In this document: positions 47,162-57,778 of the stretch, in pieces | Layout of the letters: every line of letters starts with the position of its first letter | Position numbering within the stretch: the stretch's first letter is position 1 | DNA from: Tolypeutes matacus | Taxonomy: Eukaryota; Chordata; Mammalia; Cingulata; Chlamyphoridae | DNA length: 64,000 nt | Reading direction: 5' to 3' | NCBI GenBank assembly: GCA_026826555.1 | Contig: JAKSZT010054396.1 | Coordinates: 16,876,057-16,940,056, forward strand | Program-made: the position numbers and the translations under genes | Notes under the pieces: generated by a model | What the model saw: only the letters and a program-made list of their open reading frames with translations | Told to the model about the DNA's origin: nothing | Database searches by the model: none

Positions 47162-47606
47162 CGGGGGCGGATGTGGCTCAAATGGTTGGGCGGCCGTCTG
47201 CCATATGGAAGGACCTGGGTTCGATCCCCGGGACCTCCCACCTGGTAAAATAAAAAAATATATGTATAGAAGGTGCATGGGCTGCCAGGCTCTGTGTGCC
47301 GGTGAGCCGCCAGGCCCCGGGAGCCATGCAGCAAGATGATGACATAGCAGGGGAGAGACAAGACGAGATGCTCCGAAAGCTCCGAAAACCAGGAACCGAG
47401 GTAGCGCAGGTGGCAGAACACCTCTCTCCTACGTCGGAAGTCTCCAGGATTGAATCCTGGTGAAGACTGGAGGAGAGGATGAGAAGAGATGGCAGGAAAC
47501 AGACACAGAGAATTGCCCAGTGAATGGACACAAAACAGCAAAATGGGGAAGGGGGTGCTTAAAATGGATAAAGTAAATAAATAGATCTTTTTTAAAAAAA
47601 AAATAG
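47162..47606 (+). mobile_element. Dimeric DAS-type SINE
   Basis: Well preserved: first unit 'gcggatgtggctcaaatggttgggcgg', 'gggttcgatccccgggacc'; linker with 'gggagccatgcagcaagatgatgac'; second unit 'ccgaggtagcgcaggtggcag', 'aggattgaatcc'; tail 'aaacagacacagagaattgcccag'. Short target duplication TAATACTTT at 47153-47161 and 47607-47615. Confidence 0.93.
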
Positions 47607-47651
47607 TAATACTTTGACAATGCTCTTTCATGATTTGTTAACAAATGTTTC

Positions 47652-47670
47652 TCTTTTTTTTTTTTAAGAT

Positions 47671-47717
<47 letters not shown>

Positions 47718-47930
47718 TCGCCACCCCCCCTTGCTGCTTGTGCTTGCTGTGTCCATTTGCTTTGTGTTTTTTCTGTGTCTGCTTGTCTCCTGCTGCTGCG
47801 TCATCTTGTTGCGTCAGCTCACTGCGCCAACGCGGGCCAGCTTGCCTTCGTCAGGAGGCCCCGGGAATCGAACCCGAGGCCTCCCATATGGTAAACGGGA
47901 GCCCAACCAATTGAGCTACAGCCGCTTCCC
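47652..47930 (-). mobile_element. DAS-type SINE, tailed form, with (TTTA)n
   Basis: Reverse-oriented, closest in structure to the copy at 23-257. Starts with T run and about 12 TTTA units (47671-47718). Box B complement 'gggaatcgaacccgaggcc'. Perfect 12-bp target-site duplication AACAAATGTTTC at 47640-47651 and 47931-47942. Confidence 0.94.
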
Positions 47931-48198
47931 AACAAATGTTTCACAACAATGCACAGTGTTGGGGGGTTGGATGATATGTGGGAGCCCTGTATGATGTGCA
48001 TGTATGTTTTGTAAGTTCATGATGTTTAGTGAACACTTATAGTTTATGTATGTTCATGTATGAATGATATACTTCAATAAATTGTTTAAAAAATTAGTTT
48101 TTTTCCCTTTTGTATGGCTCTCCTGCCCATTAGTTATATAGTTAAATTTGTTTCTGTTTATATTCAATTAAAAGTTTTACCGAAAACAAAACAAAAAC

Positions 48199-48780
48199 CA
48201 ATAGGATGTATAAAGGAGAAAAATAAGGAAATATCCCAGAAAGTAGAATGAAAGGCAAAGACATAAAATAAGAAAAGTGAAGTTCCATCCATGATGTCCA
48301 ACATTCAATTAATAGGAATTCCAGAAAGAAAGTAGAGCCTATTAGAGATATAAGTATGGGGGGAGAAGGGTGCTAGCAAATTTATAATACAAAAATTTTT
48401 ATTTTAACTTAAGGATGTTGTTAAGCATGTTAACTTGAGGATGTGAGTCTCTAGCTTGAATGGTCCCCTGAGTATCCATCACAATAAAAGAAAAAATATC
48501 CATGCCAAGATACATCATTTTGAAATTTCAAAGTACAAGAAAACAATAATATTCTAAAAGCTCCCAGGGGAAAAAAAAAATGAAAAGGACAGTTATGAAG
48601 GTGCAGAAATCAGAAAGGCATCAGGTTTCTCAATAGCAACTCTGAGAGCATAAAACCAAGGAGCAATGCCTTCATAATTCTAAGGAGAAATTATTTTCTA
48701 CCTAGTATTCTTTATTTAGCCAAGCAATCAAATATAAAAATAGAACAAATGCCTAAGACTTCCAAAGGGTCAAAAATTTA
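48199..48780 (+). mobile_element. Ancient L1M/HAL1-type ORF1 remnant
   Basis: 'ggaaatatcccagaaagtagaatgaaaggcaaagac', 'ccaacattcaattaataggaattccagaaag' and 'caactctgagagcataaaaccaaggagcaatgccttcata' parallel ORF1 of old mammalian L1/HAL1. No frame intact. Confidence 0.6.
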
Positions 48781-49102
48781 CCTCATGTGATTCCATATTC
48801 ATGGATAAGGAGACTAAATGTTAAGATGTCAATTTTACCTAAAGCGATATACAGATTCAACACAATTTCCATCAAAATTCCAACAGACTTCATGGAAATG
48901 GAAAAACCAAATTCCAAATTCACATTGAAGAAACCATCTTGAAAAGAACAAAGTTGGAGGACTCAAGCTTCCTAATTTTAAAAATTATTAAAAAGCTACA
49001 GTAGTCAAAAGTATAGTACAGGCACGCGGACAGACATATGGGCATCTCTACGGAACAGAACTGAGAATTCAAAAATAAACCCTCACACCTTTGGCCAATT
49101 GA

Positions 49103-49197
49103 TTTTTTTTTTTTCTTTTAGAAGGTACCAGGGATTGAACTCAGGACCTTGAACATGGGAGGCAGGTGTTCAACCACTAAGCTATATCTACTCCCCA
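49103..49197 (-). mobile_element. DAS-type SINE, short monomer
   Basis: Reverse: T run, 'agaaggtaccagggattgaactcaggacc', 'caaccactaagctatatctactcc'. Shares its insertion neighbourhood with the next element; host L1 reads GGCCAATTGAT on the left (49093-49103) and GGCCAACTGAT on the right (49318-49328). Confidence 0.87.
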
Positions 49198-49207
49198 ATA
49201 AAAGCTG

Positions 49208-49316
49208 ATTTTTTTCATTTGTTTGTTTGTTTTGTTTTTAGGAGGTACTGGGGATCAAACCAGGATCTCATACATCAGAAGGAAGTACTCAACCACTTGA
49301 GCTACATCCACTCTCC
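49208..49316 (-). mobile_element. DAS-type SINE, short monomer
   Basis: Reverse: '(GTTT)n' tail at 49218-49238, 'aggaggtactggggatcaaacc', 'caaccacttgagctacatccac'. Second of a tandem pair. Confidence 0.87.
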
Positions 49317-50799
49317 TGGCCAACTGATCTTGGACAAAGGTGGCGAGTCCACTCAATGGGAAAAGACAACAAATGGTGCCAGGAGAACTGGATAGCCATA
49401 TGCAAAAGAATGAAGGTGGGCCCCTACCTCATATAATACACAAAAATTAACTCAAAATGGATCAAAGGCCTAAATATAGGAACTAAAACTATAAAATTCC
49501 TAGAAGTAAACATCCTCAGGACCTTGTGTTAGGCAGTGGTTTCTTAGACTTTAAACCAGAAGCATGAGCAATAAAAGAAAAAAGGTACATGGAACTTCAT
49601 CAAAATTTAAAACTTTTGTACATCAAAGGACTTAATCATGAAAGTAAAAAGACAACCTATAGAATGGGAGAAAATATTTGGAAATGATATATCTGAAAAG
49701 GGTTTAATATCCAGAATATATGAAGAACTTCTACAACTCAATAACAAAAAGACACAAAAAGATGCAATTAAAAAATTATTAATCATCAGGGAAATGCAAA
49801 TCAAAACCAAAATGAAATACCATTTCACACCTACTAGAGTGGCTATTACTAAAAAAAAAAAACAAAAAAAAACCAAAGAAACAGAAAACAAATGTTGGCA
49901 GGATGTGGAGAAATAGGAACGCTTGTACATTGTTGGTGGGAATGTAAAATAGTTCAGCCACTGTGGTTAACAGTTTGGGGATTCCTCAGAAAGGAGGAGG
50001 ATAAAATTGTCCTATGGTCTAGCAATCCCCCATACCTAGGTATATAAGCCCAAGGAAGCAGAGACTTGATAGACAGTTGCACACAGATGTTCATAGTGAC
50101 AATCACAATCACCAAAAGGTGGAAGCAACCCAAGTGTCCATCAACAGATGAATATATAACCAAAATGTGGTATATACATACAAAGGAATACTAGTCAGCC
50201 ATAAAAAGAAATTAAGTTCTGGTTCATTCTACAACATGGATGAACCTTGAGAAGACGTCATGTTGAGTGAAATAAGCCAGACACAAAAGGACAAATACTG
50301 TATGATCTCACTTATATGAAATAAGCAGAAAATGTATATTCATAAAGTCAGAAACTAGAATATAGGTTACCAGGGGCTGAGTGGGGAAGGTAATGGGGAG
50401 TTGATGTTTAATTGCGATGGAGTTTCTGTTTAGGGTGATGGAAAAGTTTTGGCAATGGATGATGAGGACGGAGGCACAACTTTGTGTATGTAATTAACAC
50501 CAATGAATTGAATATTCAAAGGGGGGAGGAATTTTAGTTTGTATAAAAGTTATCACACACACACAAAACCAAAGAGCTGAACATCACAAGAGTGAACCCT
50601 AATGTTAACAAAGGGCTAAAGTTAATAGCTAATCATAATGATGTTTCATGAACTGTAACAAAGGTACCACACTAATGCAGCAAAATGTTAATAATAGAGA
50701 ATGCTTTTTTTTTTTGCATAAAAGATGGGTAAATGGGAACTCTGTACTTACTCTGAGATGTTTCTGTAAACCAACAACTGTTATAAGAAAATTTTTAAA

Positions 50800-50906
50800 A
50801 TTTTCCTCACATAAAAGGAAGCTAGATGATGCACTCCAGCAAAATAATGGAATGAACCAAGAAAGAGAAAGACATGGTATCCAGGATATGGGAGATCTAA
50901 TACAAG
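50800..50906 (+). mobile_element. Ancient L1M/HAL1-type remnant, left part
   Basis: 'ggaagctagatgatgcactccagcaaaataatgg' and 'gaaccaagaaagagaaagacatgg' belong to an old L1M/HAL1-type sequence that resumes at 57779 after the young L1 insertion. Confidence 0.55.
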
Positions 50907-50918
50907 AGAAAAGCCAAG

Positions 50919-52038
50919 ACTTCCAGGAAGATGGCGGACTAGTAACACACGGGAATCTCTTCTCCAGAAAAATAGCTGGAGGACAAGTGGAAACAGCCCC
51001 AAAAAAGATCTTCTAGGGTTTAGGACAGCAGGTGAAGGCTGCACAACACCCAGAGGAGAGAGGAACAGAAGAGGGAAATTGCGACAACAGAACCGTGAGT
51101 TGGAAGTAGCAGCTTCTGCTGCTACCGGCATCCTCCCCCACACTCTTCAGAATTCTCGGGCTTCTGGGCCTGCGACCACAGACAAAGGGGGCTTCAGAGA
51201 TCTGCCACTCCCGGAAAGGGGAGAGAGAGGGACACAGCCTTAGGCTGACTCAGGTTCTGACCTGAAATTTGGGCTGCAGAGACCACGGACCCTTCCACAC
51301 AGTGGTTTGTCCTGGGAGCCAAGAAAGGACTGGAGAAATCCGACCCTCCCAACCTCCCTCTCTTATAGCCTGGACTAATTGTTGAGGACTCCAAGGGAGG
51401 GGGGAGAGAGAGCCTGGGCCCGACCCTGCTTTGGACTCGGGGTTTGGTCTGCCCTGTCCTGAGAGCCCTTCCAGGTTGGGTGGGGCTGCGCCATTGTTGC
51501 CTTGGAGCCTGCAAGGGGCTAAAGATATACAAACCTCCCAATCTCCTCCTTTACTAACAGGGACTGAATATTGAGGATTCAGAAGGGAGTGGAAATATTT
51601 CCTAGCTGGGAAAAGGGAGTTGCTACCAGAGAAGTCTGGAGAACTGTCTCAAAGTTTGAATCACAGGGCTCTTAGCCCCCAGACAGGAAGCTCTATCACA
51701 TTGATCTGGCCTGTGTCACAACAAATATGCTCCGACCAGGCATTGAATTGAGAGCTGCCAACAAGCGCCATCTCCCGGAAGACCAAGGAAGTGCACATAA
51801 GAAAATTAATAAGAGAGGCTTTTCCTGGCCTCTATAGCCTCCCTGCCCAAGGCCCTAGGAAACAACTCTACAACCAATTACTGGGCCCAGTGCCCAGTTT
51901 TCAGCAACCAGCAGAACAATCCTAACAATCAAGGTGGAGCCAAAAATCAAAGAGCGGTGGTAACTCACAGTCTCCTGACACTAAAACCCCATAAAAGAGA
52001 AAGAGATAGAGCATCTAAGTAAAATACAAACTAACCAG
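50919..52038 (+). promoter_or_regulatory. L1 5' UTR / internal promoter region
   Basis: About 1.1 kb upstream of ORF1 with much higher G+C than the surrounding intron. In L1s this region holds the internal RNA polymerase II promoter. Function here is inferred from position only; no specific factor site is claimed. Confidence 0.6.
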
Positions 52039-53023
52039 ATGCCTAAGCACCAGCAAAAGATTACAAGCCATACTAAGAAAATAGAAGACATGGCCCAAGA
52101 AAAGGAATACAGCAAAGTCCCAGAAGAGATGCACAATTTGAGAGAACTAATCAGTGAGATGAGCACAAATTTCCAAAATCAAATTAATGAGATGAAAGAG
52201 AATATAGTGAAAGAGATCAATGACACCAAGAAGTCATTGCGTGAACGTAAAGAAGAATTTGAAATCATGAACAGAAAAGTAACGGAGTTCATGGGAAAGA
52301 AAGACACAATAGGTGAAGTAAAAAATACATTTGAGACATACAACAGCAGACTCGAAATGATAGAAGAAAGAATAAGTGATACTGAAGACAGAGCAGCTAA
52401 AATTGAAGAGAGAAAAGAGAGAGAAAAGAATGGAAAAAATTGAGCAGGGGCTCAGAGAGCTGAATGACAACACAAAACGCAACAACATACGTGTCATGGG
52501 AGTTCCAGAAGGGGAAGAGAAAGGAAAAGGGGCAGAAAGAGTATTTGAGGAAATAATAGCTGAAAATTTCCCAACTCTCATGAGAGAAATGAACTTCCAT
52601 GTCCAAGAAGCACACCGTACCCCAATGAGAATAAATCCAAATAGACCTACGCCAAGACACATATTATTCAGAATGTCAAATGTAAAAGATAAAGAGAAAA
52701 TTCTCAGAGCAGCAAGAGAGAAGCAAACGATCATGTACAAAGGACGTCCAGTAAGACTTAGTGCAGATTTCTTTTCAGAAACCATGGAGGCGAGAAGACA
52801 GTGGTATGATACAATTAGGAAACTGAAAGAGGAAAACTGCCAGCCGAGAATTCTTTATCCAGCAAAACTGTCCTTCAAATATGAAGGTGAATATAAAGTA
52901 TTCACAAACAAACAGAAACTAAGAGAGTTTGCAAAAAAGAATCCACCTTTGCAGGAAATATTAAAGGAAGCCTTAGAACCTGAAAGAAAAAGACAGGAGA
53001 GAGAGGCTTGGAGGAGAGTATAG
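52039..53023 (+). pseudogene. L1 ORF1 (RNA-binding protein), one frameshift, copy 3
   Basis: L1 ORF1p is a trimeric RNA chaperone that coats L1 RNA. ATG at 52039 (MPKHQQKITSHTKK). Coiled-coil region about 52080-52440, RRM-like region starting around RNNIRVMGVPEGEEKG (52480-52530), C-terminal domain with RPVRLSADFFSETMEARRQW (about 52748-52807) and NCQPRILYPAKLSFKYEG. A single frameshift in an AGAGA-rich stretch between 52376 and 52440 separates the coiled coil from the RRM; each half is otherwise open. Total length about 328 codons, close to the family norm. Confidence 0.9.
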
Positions 53024-53969
53024 AAGAAAAGCAGAAAGGATAACCAAAAGAGTAAAAAGAGAGACAAAAATAAGATGACATATGAAAACCAAAGAATAAA
53101 ATGGAGGAAATAAATAGTGCATTTTCAGTAATATCATTGAATGTGAATGGATTAAATTCCCCAATCAAAAGATACAGGCTGACAGAATGGATAAAAAAAC
53201 ATGAGCCATCCATATGCTGCTTACAAGAAACTCACCTCAGACACAAGGATACAAACCAGCTGAAAGTAAAAGGTTGGAAAAAGATACTCCACACGAACAG
53301 TAAACAGAAAAGAGCAGGGATAGCTATACTAATATCAGACGAAACATATTTCAAATGCCAAAAAGTGATAAGAGATGCGGAAGGCCATTATATATTAATA
53401 AAAGGGCCGATCCTCCAGGAAGATGTAACAGTCATAAATATCTACGCACCTAACCAGGGTGCCCCAAAATATATAAGAAAAACTGTGGCAAAACTGAAGG
53501 GAGAAATAGACATTTCTACAATAATCGTCGGAGACTTCAACACCCCTCTCACATCATTAGATAGAACAACTAGACAGAAGATCAACAAGGAAACAGAGAA
53601 CTTGAACAATATGATAAACAAGTTAGACCTCACAGACATATACAGAACACTGCATCCAAACTCAGCGGGTTATACATTCTTCTCAAGTGCCCATGGTTCT
53701 TTCTCCAGGATAGACCACATTTAGGTCACAATACAGCTCTCAATAAATATAAAAAGATTGAAATTATACAAAGCACCTTCTCAGATCATAATGGAATGAA
53801 ACTAGAAAACAATAACAGACAGGAAAAAAAGGACATTTGCAAATGTGTGGAGACTGAACAACACACTCCTAAATATTCGGTGGGTCAAAGAAGAAATTGC
53901 AAGTGAAATCAGTAAATACATTGAGACAAATGAAAATGAGAACACAACGTATCAAAACTTATGGGATAG

Positions 53970-54371
53970 GGGGGCAGATGTGGCTCAAATGGTTGGGCAT
54001 CCGTCTGCCATATGGAGGGACCTGGGTTCGATCCCCAGGATCTCCCGAAGGCGCATGGGCTGCCAGGCTCTGTGTGCCGCTGAGCTGTCGGGCCCCGAGA
54101 GCCATGCAGCAGGATGATGACGTAACAGGAGAGAGACAAGACGAGATGCTCCAAAAGCTCCAGAAGCCAGGAGCTGAGGTGGCGCAGGCAGCAGAATACC
54201 TCTCTCCTACATCGGAGGTCTCCAGGATCGAATCCTGGTGAAGACTGGAGGAGGATGAGAAGAGATGGCAGGAAACAGACACAGAGAATTGCCCAGCAAA
54301 TGGACACAAAAAAACAGCAAATGGGGAAGGGGGGGTTTAAAATGGATAAAAGTAAATAAATAAATCTTTAA
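53970..54371 (+). mobile_element. Dimeric DAS-type SINE inside young L1 ORF2
   Basis: Two tRNA-like units (53973-54048 and about 54172-54240), linker with 'gagccatgcagcaggatgatgac', tail 'ggaaacagacacagagaattgccc' and '(TAAA)nTCTTTA'. Perfect 16-bp target-site duplication AAAACTTATGGGATAG at 53954-53969 and 54372-54387. Closely related to the copy at 47162. Confidence 0.96.
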
Positions 54372-56567
54372 AAAACTTATGGGATAGAGCGAACGCAGTC
54401 TTGAGAGGGAAATTTATAGCCCTAAATGCCTATATTAAGAAACAAGAAAGAGCTAAACTCAAAGATTTAACTGAACAACTTGAGAAACTAGAAAAAGAAC
54501 AGCAAACCAATCCCAAAGCAAAAAGAAGGAAAGAAATAATAAAGATTAGAGCGGAAATAAATGAAAATGAGAACAAAAAAGCAAGAGAGAAAATCAACAA
54601 AACCAAAAGCTGGTTCTTTGAGAAGATCAATAAAATTGACAAACCCCTCGCTAGACTAACAAAGAAAAAAATAGAGAAGATGCAAATAAATACAATCAGA
54701 AATGAAAGGGGGGAAATTACAAATGACCTCACAGAAATAAAAAGAATCATAAGAGGATATTATGAGAAACTATATGCCAACAAACTAGACAACCTGGATG
54801 AAATGGACAAATTTCTAGAAACTCATAACCAACCTACACTGACACAACAAGAAATACAAGAACTTAACAAACCAATCACAATTAAGGAGATTGAGTCCGT
54901 CATCAAAAATCTCCCAGCAAAGAAAAGTCCAGGACCAGATGGCTTCACAGGTGAGTTCTACCAAGCATTTCTAAAAGAATTAACACCAATCCTGTTTAAA
55001 CTCTTCCAAAAAATTGAAGAGGAGGGAAAATGACCCAACACATTTTATGAAGCCAACATCACCCTAATACCAAAGCCAGATAAAGATTCCACAAGAAAAG
55101 AAAATTACAGACCAATCTCTCTCATGAACATAGATGCAAAAATTCTCAACAAAATACTTGTAAATCGAATCCAACAGCATATCACAAGACTTATACATCA
55201 CGACCAAGTGGGATTTATTCCTGGTATGCAAGGCTGGTTCAACATAAGAAAATCAATCAATGTAATACACCACATTAACAAATTGAAGGAAAAAAACCAC
55301 ATGATCATCTCAATAGATGCAGAAAAGGCATTCGACAAAATCCAACACCCTTTTTTGATAAAAATACTTCAAAAGACAGGAATAAAAGGAAAATTCCTCA
55401 ATATGATAAAAGGAATATATGAAAAACCCACAGCCAACATCATATTCAATGGGGAAAGGTTGAAAGCTTTCCCCCTAAGATCAGGAACAAGACAAGGATG
55501 CCCACTGTCACCATTGTTATTCAACATTGTACTAGAAGTTCTAGCGAGGGCAATTAGACAAGACAGAAAAATTAAAGGTGTCCAAATAGGAAGTAAAACT
55601 CTCACTGTTTGCGGATGACATTACCCTGTATTTAGAAAATCCTGAAGTATCCACAACAAAGCTACTTGAACTAATAAATGAGTTCAGCAAAGTGGTAGGA
55701 TATAAGATCAACATGCAAAAATCAGTAATGTTTTTGTACACTAGTACTGAACAATCTGAGGAGGAAATCAGGAAGAAAATTCCATTTTCAATAGCAACAA
55801 AAAGACTCAAATACCTAGGAGTTAATTTAACCAAGGAAGTACAGGACCTATATCCAGAAAACTACAAAACAATGCTAAAAGAAATTTCAAAAGGACCTAA
55901 ACAAATGGAAAGACATTCCATGTTCATGGATTGGAAGAATAAATATCGTGAAGATGTCAATCTTGCCCAAACTGATTTATAGATTCAATGCAATACCAAT
56001 CAAAATCCCAACAGCTTACTTTACAGAATTAGAGAAGGCAATTACCAAATTCATCTGGAAGGGTAAGTGCACCTGAATAGCCAAAAGCATTCTAAAAACG
56101 AAGAGTAATGTGGGAGGAATTTCGCTGCCTGACCTTGAAACATATTACAAAGCTACAGTGGTCAAAACAGCATGGTACTGGCATAAAGATAGACATATCG
56201 ATCAGTGGAATAGAATTGAGAACCCAGAAATAAACCCTCACCTATACAGTCAACTGGTTTTTGACAAACCTACCAAGCCCACGCTGATGGGAAAAAAGTC
56301 TCTTCAACAAATGGTGTTGGGAAAACTGGATATCTATAACCAAAAGAATGAAAGAGGACCCCTATCTCACCCCCTATACAAGAATCAACTCAAAATGGAT
56401 CAAAGATCTAAATATAAAAGCCAGGACCATAAAACTACTAGAAGAAAATGTAGGGAAACATCTTCAAGACCTTGTAGTAGGTGGTGGTTTCTTGGACCTC
56501 ACACCCAAAGCACGTGCAACAAAAGAAAAAGTAGATAAATGGGACCTCCTCAAAATTAAACACTTTT

Positions 56568-56573
56568 GTGCTC

Positions 56574-56624
<51 letters not shown>

Positions 56625-56674
56625 GGCCCCTGCGCAAGGATGACACGCAAATTCGTGAAGCGTTCCATATTTTT
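56568..56674 (+). ncRNA. RNU6: U6 snRNA sequence (retrocopy, 5' half of a chimera)
   Basis: 107 nt reading as the complete mammalian U6 spliceosomal snRNA from GTGCTCGCTTCGGCAGCACA to the terminal CCATATTTTT, with no difference that I can see from the canonical sequence. ACAGAGA (the 5' splice-site-binding box) and the AGC triad region are intact. The internal box A region is present, but the external PSE/TATA promoter of a true U6 gene is absent: the upstream sequence is L1 ORF2. It is therefore a retrocopy, not an independently promoted gene. It is joined seamlessly to an mRNA-like 3' end. Confidence 0.97.
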
Positions 56675-56797
56675 TGATACTTGGCATGAATGGCTTCAAA
56701 ACTGTTTTTGTTTATAGGAATCAATGGAATTAAAAAAAAATCAGTTTAGTGATTCTAATAAAAAGTAGTTTGCAAAAAAAAAAAAAAAAAAAAAAAA
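56675..56797 (+). pseudogene. mRNA 3'-end segment fused to U6, with poly(A)
   Basis: Directly after the U6 T run come about 99 nt of unrelated sequence with an AATAAA signal at 56757-56762, then a poly(A) of about 24 nt starting 12 nt downstream. This is the spacing of a genuine mRNA cleavage site. It does not match the 3' UTR of the host L1 (57571-57750) or the DAS SINEs. The target-site duplication AAAATTAAACACTTTTG (56552-56568 and 56794-56810) flanks U6 plus this segment together, so both moved as one RNA/cDNA. Parent transcript not recognised. Confidence 0.9.
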
Positions 56798-57570
56798 TTA
56801 AACACTTTTGCACCTCACAGGACTTTGTCAGAAGGGTGAAAAGGCAGCCAACTCAATGGGAAAAAATATTTGGAAATCACATATCTGATACGGGTTTATT
56901 ATCCAGGATATATAAAGAGATGTTACAACTCAACAATAAAAAGACAAATGACCCAATTAAAAAATGGGCCAAACACTTGAATAGACATTTCTCCGAAGAA
57001 GAAATACAAATGGCAAAAAAACACATGAAGAAATGCTCAACATCACTCATGATTAGGGAAATGCAAATCAAAACTACAATGAGATATCATTTCACACCTA
57101 TCAGAATGGCCACTATTAAAAAGACAGAGAACTACAAGTGTTGGAGAGGATGTGGAGAGATAGGAACACTTCTTCACTGTTGGTGGGAATGCAGGATGGT
57201 ACAACCACTATGGAGGACTGTTTGGCAGTTCCTAAAGAAGTTGAATATAGACTTGCCACGTGACCCTGCAATACCACTACTGGGTATATACCCAGAAGAA
57301 CTGAGAGCAGTGACACCAACAGACATCTGCACTCCGATGTTCATAGCAACATTATTCACCATTGCCAAAAGTTGGAAACAACCCAGGTGTCCATCAACAG
57401 ATGAATGGATAAACAAACTGTGGTCTATTCACACGATGGAATATTATGCAGCTGTAAGAAGAAATGAAGACATAAAGCATATGGCAACATGGATGAACCT
57501 GGAGGACATTATGTTGAGTGAAGCAAGCCAGACACAAAAGCACAAATACTGTATGAATGCATTACTATGA

Positions 57571-57750
57571 ACCAAATATATTGTGTAATATATTGTTTGA
57601 TTCAAAAAAAAAAAAAAATTTACATGTATCCATTACATTTAATTGAGAAATGTATATATTTATTCATCTGTGTTTACTTTTTAGTTTTTAATTGTTTATG
57701 TTTTCAATTATTAAATGTACAAAATAAAGTTAAAAAAAATATATATAAAA
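57571..57750 (+). other. Short L1 3' UTR, young subfamily
   Basis: Only about 180 bp from the ORF2 stop to the poly(A), versus 600 bp or more in the older L1 copies at 36289-36940 and 41960-42560. Contains an internal 14-nt A run at 57605-57618 and ends 'caaaataaagtt' + A-rich. Confidence 0.8.
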
Positions 57751-57778
57751 AAAAAAAAAAAAAAACAGAAAAGCCAAG

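Larger units (their letters stand above)
46514..48190 (+). mobile_element. 5'-truncated L1 3' UTR copy carrying three nested SINEs
   Basis: L1 3' UTR-type modules ('caatgctctttcatgatttgttaac', 'acaacaatgcacagtgttgg') are spread over this interval and end in an A-rich tail ('aaaacaaaacaaaaa' near 48184-48196). The target sequence CCAATAGGA recurs at about 48198-48206, so this is an insertion into the same old L1M sequence as the SINE at 46320. SINEs at 46733, 47162 and 47652 interrupt it. Confidence 0.65.
48785..50785 (+). mobile_element. LINE-1 fragment: ORF2 C-terminal half and 3' UTR
   Basis: From 'tcatgtgattccatattcatggataaggagactaaatg' (ORF2 thumb region) through the ORF2 end near 50300, then a 3' UTR ending about 50785. 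Two short SINEs interrupt it at 49103-49316. 5'-truncated and decayed; antisense to USP3. Confidence 0.88.
53101..57570 (+). pseudogene. L1 ORF2 (endonuclease / reverse transcriptase), inactivated, copy 3
   Basis: Starts MEEINSAFSVISLNVNGLNS at 53101. Endonuclease catalytic motifs are visible: LNVNG, LQETHL, VGDFNTPL (about 53524-53550) and SDHNGM (about 53783). One base appears missing just after RIDHI, giving a stop at 53722. The fingers/palm motif [12 protein letters not shown] is at about 54923-54958, and the FADD box follows at about 55608-55620 with a frameshift just before it. Further breaks: TGA at 55031, a frameshift near 55880, TGA at about 56073. The C-terminal cysteine motif [18 protein letters not shown] lies at about 57138-57192. 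A SINE (53970-54371) and a U6 chimera (56568-56797) interrupt it. Confidence 0.93.
50919..57766 (+). mobile_element. Young full-length LINE-1 (copy 3) with nested SINE and U6 chimera
   Basis: Bounded by a perfect 12-bp target-site duplication AGAAAAGCCAAG at 50907-50918 and 57767-57778. 5' UTR 50919-52038 (GC-richer, begins 'acttccaggaagatggcgg'), ORF1 52039-53023, ORF2 53101-57570, short 3' UTR about 180 bp with 'caaaataaagttaaaa' and poly(A). Minus its two insertions it is about 6.2 kb, a normal full-length L1. It is the least diverged L1 in the window but carries several frame-breaking lesions. Antisense to USP3. Confidence 0.96.

Noticed and set aside
46660..47644. Overlapping minus-strand frames of 98-186 codons
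   Set aside because: They lie across two dimeric SINEs; the open frames arise from the tRNA-like, GC-rich SINE sequence.
50781..51541. Minus-strand frames of 115-120 codons
   Set aside because: Antisense of the GC-richer L1 5' UTR; no evidence of coding.
56568..56674. Authentic, independently transcribed U6 gene
   Set aside because: Upstream is L1 ORF2 with no PSE or TATA element at the expected spacing, and the sequence is followed by a poly(A) segment with a flanking target duplication.
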